A stretch of 64,000 bases of DNA from Crotalaria pallida (taxonomy: Eukaryota; Streptophyta; Magnoliopsida; Fabales; Fabaceae), in the NCBI GenBank assembly GCA_037953625.1, contig CM075656.1, positions 83,781,001 through 83,845,000 on the forward strand, in the 5' to 3' direction. The notes under the pieces are model-generated. The model made no database searches, had not been told where the DNA came from, and worked only from the letters and a program-made list of their open reading frames with translations. Both the position numbers and the translations under genes were made by a program. Positions 57,829-64,000 of the stretch are shown piece by piece (position 1 is the stretch's first letter; every line of letters begins with the position of its first letter).

Positions 57829-59029
57829 TATGGGTTTATAATAATATATATAGATAAATGACGATTTATATATATATATATATATATATGGGTTTATTGA
57901 AAAAGACGAAATATAGTTCATTTGGTGGTTTAAAACAAATTTTTTTTTTGGTTAGGAATGGAGGAAAAGATGCAAAGAGAGATATGTAACAAATAAGTTA
58001 AATGCATGTTTGAAAGCACGTTTTTTTTTTTTTGAATTAATTATGGAAAGAAGAAGCTATTCACAGTTATTATGTTTCAAACGTGATTTTGGAGTCTGAC
58101 GTGATTTTTTATCGCATAAACAAACATGCACTAAGTGAAAAACTACACAATTGGGTTTTAGACCATGTTTTGAACAAAAAAAATTTAAAATCATCAGATC
58201 TAAGGGTCTTGTCAATTATACGTATTTTAATTTATCCAATATTTTTTTTCAATTCATGACTTTTTTTATTGAGATATTACTTACAATTGGAAATTTCAAC
58301 CTTCTCCCTTTCAAATGGGAGTTCTTAACACAGAGTTACTCCTTCTTGAATATTACTCTTTCTAATTAATCAAGTTTACTAAACCTAACACAACATTTTA
58401 TGACAACAAAAAAACACAGTTTCCTTATAACCGTACTAATCTTACACAAGCGCTTTTAGGTTTTGATCATTTTCTCTTCTTCTCATAATATCCTTTCATA
58501 TAATAGATTAGAGAATAATCACTTGACGATGTATACTCAAGTGAGTTTTAATTATATAATTTAATTTAAATTTTATTAAAATTATTATTATTATTATTTT
58601 ATAAATTTCTATTTAGTTACTTCATTTTAAGATTATTCTTAAATAGAATGAATACCGTAATATATAAATATCAAAGTAAACTTTCATTGTTTTAAAAATA
58701 TTAGGATTCAAATGGCGATCAGATTTTCCCAATTTTGTTTTGTTAAATGAAAAGTGAATTGCTTTTTATTATTACATAATTGATATTAACCAAATTCAAC
58801 TATAGTTAACTTATACGTAATTTTATCAAACGTATTTAGAAAATATGGAACCGAATTTTATACCTTTCAATCATGATTTACACGACCGAACCACTTTCCA
58901 AATATATCCTTATTATAGTTCTCTACTTCTCGTATAGTAGTATTTTTGATGTACAATAAAGTTCACATTTACACATATCTAGACAGGCAGAAAAGAAAAG
59001 AATAAAAAGGAACAGGAGGCATATATGGC
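57829..59029. other. AT-rich spacer
   Basis: No gene or complete element found. Confidence 0.4.
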
Positions 59030-59330
59030 ACTGGCCAAAAATCAAAATACACGAGTCATCTAGGGTTTGGTACATATGACGTGTAGGGTTTAGGGGCATT
59101 GGTTGGTTGGGAATATATGGTTACTAGCTAGGGTTTAGAGTCAGGGAAGATATATATAGTGGGAAGAGGGGGATAGTACGCGAATCCGTCACATTAGCGT
59201 AAGAAGAAAAAGCAACGTAAAGTTGAGAGACGTCACTGGTGCGAGGTGTGATGGTGGGGGCACCACAGGCATATAGCGGGGACAACAGCCCTAGAATAGG
59301 GCCAAGAAAACTTTTTCCTTTTTCTTGTAT
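59030..59330 (+). promoter_or_regulatory. Promoter-like island with telo-box motifs
   Basis: A G+C-richer island in AT-rich surroundings. It has three TAGGGTTT telo-box motifs (59061, 59083, 59129), then a TATATATA at 59151, then GACGTCAC (bZIP/CRE-like) at 59229. The order telo-boxes, TATA, GC-richer transcribed-like part resembles a plant promoter, but no convincing open frame follows in the next kilobase. It could drive a non-coding RNA or be a promoter stranded by transposition. Confidence 0.35.
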
Positions 59331-59808
59331 CCGTTTTTTATTTTAATATCAATATTATTTTTTTGATTTTATTTCCATTCTCTCACTTTAAGTCACGTCG
59401 CGTGATTGACATGAGAAATATTACTTTTTTAATTAGTAAAAATAGTATAAGCAATAATAATAATTTGATAGATGTAATTCTGGATATATATGCTTAATTA
59501 TTAAATTTGTTTATATATTTTCTTATTTTTTTTAGGTTATACATAATTTGTTAGTACATTTTTTTAAAATTTAAAAAATTATTTTAATTTTGTAATTTTA
59601 TTTTCTTAATTTTTATCAAAAAGTTCATTATTTTATATTAATAAACAAAGAATAAATTAAAAAACAATTAATATTTCTTTAGAAATATATAATTACATAT
59701 AAATATAATCAAATAATTTTTTAGAAAAAGATTTAAGACGAGAAAAATTATTTGTAAAAGTAGATATCCTCATGAAAAAATATTATACACACATACGTGC
59801 GTGTGTGT

Positions 59809-59809
59809 C

Positions 59810-59876
<67 letters not shown>

Positions 59877-59877
59877 G
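59809..59877. repeat. (AT)n/(TATG) microsatellite
   Basis: AT repeats with two GT interruptions. Confidence 0.9.
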
Positions 59878-59884
59878 CGAGAGG

Positions 59885-60860
59885 AGGAACTGTTTACCCT
59901 CGCTCCCATAATCTCTTCGAGCTTATAAAATGATACTCATAGTTTAGGTGGTCAAAGCAATCTTCTCGCATGCTCAACAGCTTTTTAAGCTAATCGTCAA
60001 ATTCTTGATGGTGTGACCGCTCTCGATGAAAGTGTCCATTATGCTAGAAAAACTAAGAAAATAATATTTTATCATGAAGGTAAATTTTGAAACAATCTAT
60101 TATTGTATGAGTATGTCTTTTTTGAAATGCATGATGATTAAGCTTGGTACGAGTGATGGGTGGAGGTCAAGGACAAAACAGCTTGTGTTTTTCCAGGAAG
60201 CTTAATTTTTCACTATTAGTTCATAGAATTAAGCCCTGGTCATCATGTCATCATCTAACTCCTAATATATGGTATATATGTATGATTTAAATATTTGTGG
60301 GATTACTTCTTTCAATTTTTTGAGTTTGTCTAATTTATGCACTTATGCATATGATAAATAACTATTAAAAGTAAATTTATCTTAAAAAGGTAATTAAATT
60401 AGCATTCTTCGATCCATAAAATACATCAATTTTCAATAATTTTTTTTAAAGTTTGATTAACCAATACTTAGAGGTTTTATGGTTGAATGCTCGGGTAATA
60501 TTTCTTAATAGATCCCTTGTGTTAATAAATTTTTTATTTGCTTATAAAAAAAATGCTGCTTTGCTTCTATACGCAGAGAACACAATAATTTTTTCTTTTG
60601 TCCTTAAGGCTGTTTTGCGATGCTAAGATGGTTTAAATATTAATATAAATTTTGAGAAGAGTAATTTTTGTGGCATAAATATACAGCCCGAATTCATGCA
60701 AGATGCGACGACCTTTATAAAATTATGATTACGATGGAAGGGGGTTTGAGAATTGAAAATATAAAGTTAGCTAAGCGAAGATGAAGGGTGATAAATAGAA
60801 AGGAAAAGTGTGGGTTAGATTTTTGAAGGTGAGATATGGTGAATTTGGTCAATTGAAAGG
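59885..60860 (+). pseudogene. Degenerate LINE (L1-type) reverse transcriptase fragment
   Basis: Frames broken by stops and shifts still give RT pieces in the right order: NRQILDGVTALDESVHYARK plus TKK (RT domain 'GRQILDG' block, 60000-60060), an FFEMHDD..GTSDGWRSRTKQ block (60120-60185), LLLYAENTIIFSFVLKAVLR (the YADD active-site block, changed to YAEN, 60557-60620) and INFEKSNFCGINIQPEFMQD (60640-60700), followed by a WKGGLRIENIKLAKR stretch. No function remains. Confidence 0.72.
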
Positions 60861-61518
60861 ATCTGCAATTGGGAAGCTGCTCCAATTATCAAGGAGTTAT
60901 ATTGCTCCAAGGTAAAGAGCATTAAAAGTAAAGAGTCATCAACAACTACAAGTGAAATAATATATTTTGAATCAAAACATTAAAACAATAATTTTTATAG
61001 TTCTTTTCATTTGCAAATTTTATTTTTTATCTCATCTTATTTGAAATGGGATACCTAGTGTGACTCTTAAATACCTAACAATTGTTTCTTCTAGTGAGTT
61101 TTCACATTTATATATCAATCACCCCTTTTATCCTCTTGTTTCAACAAAACTATCACCTTTGATATCACTATTTGAACCCAACTTATAAGCTCTAATTATC
61201 AAGGAATTACATTATTCCAAAATTATCGAAAGATTGAAGAATCACCAACGAGTAAAACATCATGTCTTAAACCAAAACTTTTAAAATAATTATTTTATAG
61301 ATTTTATCACTTATAAACTCTTATCTTATTCATTCTTATCAATATGAGACTTCCACCTGTATTTAAAACCCAAAAACAATTTGGTAGAGAGATTTGTGAT
61401 GGATGGGAAGTGGTGGTGGATGTAAGGATTGCTTGTTTGCGGGACTTTTCAGTAAATTTGGTAATCGTACCATTGTGGTTCTAGTTTAGTAAAATAAAAT
61501 AAATATATAGGCAAAATT
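60861..61518. other. Spacer
   Basis: AT-rich, with two related ATTATCAAGGAxTTxxATTxTCCAA segments (60885 and 61195) that suggest an old local duplication. No gene. Confidence 0.4.
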
Positions 61519-61900
61519 ATTATATTGGTTTTTAAGTTATTTTTAGGTTATAAATTATTTCTTTTCGTTTTTTTTTGTTTTTAATAAATCTTGTAAGTCG
61601 TTACCGTTTAGAAAAATTTGTCATTTCCACACACCAAAAAAAAATCTATCATTTCCGTTCACTTTATCAATTAATAAGTGACATGTGATATCATAAGAAA
61701 TTCTTTTTTTAAAAAAAAAAAAATCATTACACCATTTCTTAAGACATGACACCATTGGTTTAGTAACACGCGTGTCAAAAAAAATTAATGAAAATGACAA
61801 ACTTGTTAGATGACAACAACTTACAAGATTTATTTGAAACCAAAAAAACTTAAGGGGCTGATTTGTAACCTAAAAATAAGTTAAGGGACCAATACAATAG
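61519..61900. mobile_element. Foldback element
   Basis: TATTGGTTTTTAAGTTATTT plus TTAGGTTA at the left pairs with TAACCTAAAAATAAGTTAAG plus GGACCAATA at the right; AAATCTTGTAAG and CTTACAAGATTT are sub-terminal partners. Non-coding. Confidence 0.7.
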
Positions 61901-63684
61901 TTATGATAAATAAATATTATATCAAGAATTTAATTTTAATACATTATTATACTATTGAAGTAAAATAGTTTTATATTCACATATGATATTGCCTGTGTTT
62001 TTTATTATTTGTCATTTTTTGGAAAAGAATTTTGTTTATATTTATCTGTCTTATCTAGAAGTTTAAGAGTGTAATAAATGTTATTTTTCGTTTTTATCCA
62101 CAATTAATAGGGTATTAATTTAGCAAGTAGAGAAAAATAATGATTACAGAAATAGAAAAAACATACAGTACTAATTAATTTATAAAAAATCAAAGTAATC
62201 ATTACATTTCTAAAATGTGTTTTTTAATGAGACAAATAAATATAAACAGAAGGAATAATATATTATTATTATTATCCAATAAATGTAACATTTAATATTC
62301 TTGTTTGTATAATTAGATTTACCAAATAAAATACCATTATAAATTTTCATAAATAATACAATAATAATACATTAATTAATCAAGCTTCAAAATTAAACTG
62401 AATTGAACTTATATTCATGAAGACAAAAGCGGCAAGATACTATGTCACTTCAAGTAATAAAGTGATGATAAGAAGAGCGTGAAAACCACATGGATCAGAT
62501 TCTTATAAACATACAACTATCATCTTCTTATTGTGGTTTAGCTTTGTGAAATTTAGAATTGAGATTAATTTGAGAGAGAAGTTGCAAAGAATAGAAATTA
62601 AAAAAAAAAAAAATAGAATAGCATTCAAGATGAGAAAGAATTTAGGGAGTTAATTTCCCTTGAGTTCAATATTCATTCGAAGAATAGTGAATAAATTGCT
62701 AAGATGATGTTAACAACCGAAACTCTTGAGGTATTAACTTTCAATGCTTTGAAAAATTACACTTTATTGTAAATTTGATTAACATATTCCTCAAAGTAAT
62801 CTAAACTCAAAATGGCACAAATAGTGCAATAAATTTTCAAACAATGGTTGCGTATATCACGAAGTTATTCCTAACAATTGAAATATATAATGATAACTTC
62901 AATTTCTGAATTAAGGGATAAATCCCAAATCATATCGTGAGTTGTCAGAATCGTGATAGCATTAAAAATACAATTACTCTATTACTAATTAACAATCGAA
63001 AAGGCAACGTGTTCAATTTATTTACGAAATTACATACCAAGCACAAGTTCTATCAACTTTTTTTTTATTTAAAAAAAAACAAAAAAACTAGCTACACATA
63101 ATAAGGAGAGTAGGAAAAAAAAAAAGAAAAAGAAAAAGAAAACTCCATTGAAGAAAGGAGATGCAAACCCAAGACTCCATTTTCTCACTCCGAAATTCCT
63201 TCTTTTAAGATGAAACTTGCCTTAGGATACTAAAGAATTCTTGGCTAGATTCACAGTGTTTCCTCCTTTACTAATTATTTGATTATTACAATGACTTTTT
63301 AACAAATGAGCAAAACATAATTTAGAGGTGTCAGACTATTATGTTGGCTTCCTAGAGTTACAAAATTCAATTCTATAACTTTCAGTTGAGCAAAAGCAAA
63401 CTAATTTTTCGCTTCTATTTTCAGCTTCGAGATGTGCCAAGGATCTTGCGATGTGTATCATTTTAGGATTCTTGAATGTTCCATTTCATTATGCTTTGTA
63501 ACCCCGTAATTAAACAGACATGAAAACAAAACCAGCAATTACAGATTTACAGTAAGACCAATTAGTGCTCCTATTCAATTGAAACAAATAATGACTACTT
63601 GTAAAAAAAATAAAAAATAAAAAAAATTAACTTTATTAATCCGAATTAATAAGCTAAGAAAGTAACCATATATTAAGGAATAAG

Positions 63685-63685
<1 letters not shown>
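61901..63685. other. AT-rich spacer
   Basis: No recognisable gene. A-rich simple sequence at 63110-63142. Confidence 0.4.

Positions 63686-63769
<84 letters not shown>
63686..63769. repeat. (ATG/TGA)n microsatellite
   Basis: About 28 uninterrupted trinucleotide units. It reads as poly-Met or poly-Ile in open frames, which are artefacts. Confidence 0.97.
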
Positions 63770-63770
<1 letters not shown>

Positions 63771-63864
63771 GACAACGTGAAAAAAGAACAAAACTTGTAT
63801 TTATTTAAAAAATTGAATAGCATACCTCAAAATAAAAGAAAGGCTAAATTATTCATTTGCTTCC

Positions 63865-64000
63865 TTATCTTATTTTTCAATATTAAATTGGTTCTTCGCG
63901 TTTTTTATTATATTTATCTCTCACGTTTCTTTTTATGTTAAATTGATTCTTAAATCATTGTTCATTTTGTGTGGATCAACATGGTACACGCATGTGTCAT
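63865..64000. mobile_element. Left arm of another foldback element, cut by window end
   Basis: TTAAATTGGTTCTTCGCG and TTAAATTGATTCTTAAATCATT followed by CACGCATGTGTCAT resemble arms of the foldbacks at 4640 and 61519; the partner arm would lie beyond the window. Confidence 0.3.

Noticed and set aside
63687..63941. Open frame beginning with a run of Met, and the opposite frame with a run of Ile
   Set aside because: Both are translations of the trinucleotide microsatellite; the flanking residues show no protein features.

Overview
This is plant nuclear DNA, most likely from a papilionoid legume. The basis is intron-split genes, a very AT-rich background, a class I KNOX protein whose N-terminus reads like soybean SBH1 and other legume STM proteins, and a dense load of MITEs and LTR retrotransposon debris. 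The species call is inference; I could not search a database.

Only three host genes can be supported, all in the first 22 kb. (1) Positions 1-1653, plus strand: the last five exons of a STRUBBELIG-receptor-family (SRF6/7/8-like) receptor kinase, cut by the window edge. (2) Positions 7618-11534, minus strand: a complete eight-exon nuclear gene for mitochondrial ribosomal protein uL4 (314 aa). One of its introns has a GC donor. (3) Positions 15290-21606, minus strand: a complete four-exon class I KNOX homeobox gene of the SHOOT MERISTEMLESS type (407 aa), with a nearly 4 kb intron. Its promoter side (21.6-22.5 kb) is rich in GA/CT tracts. The three genes do not form a functional unit; they are neighbours.

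The spacers and everything after about 22.5 kb are transposable-element territory. Several elements have boundaries fixed by target-site duplications: a Mutator-type foldback with a perfect 9-bp duplication (28124-28977); two hAT-type MITEs of one family with perfect 8-bp duplications (25726-26175, 30672-31262); a Tourist-like MITE with TTA (48942-49364); many Stowaway-like MITEs with TA; a MULE-like element carrying a captured DUF26 (cysteine-rich receptor kinase) gene fragment (12.3-13.4 kb); and a foldback whose loop holds a piece of organelle-type 23S rRNA (37.1-38.0 kb).

Two complete, young LTR retrotransposons carry gag but no pol: a Ty3-type element (31350-35047, duplication GGTTC) and a Ty1/copia, SIRE-like element (39473-44735, duplication TTGTG). 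Both match the TR-GAG class of non-autonomous elements. The copia one sits inside an older solo LTR (38407-45240). Another solo copia-type LTR lies at about 52815-54436, and a degenerate LINE reverse transcriptase at 59.9-60.9 kb.

The pattern I find most worth following is that each unrelated LTR family here carries its own cluster of a short perfect palindrome centred on CpG (AAACCGGTTT/TAACCGGTTA, GTATCCGGATAC, TTAATCGATTAA). A fourth, GTACTCGAGTAC, is in a MITE-like element at 5.9 kb.
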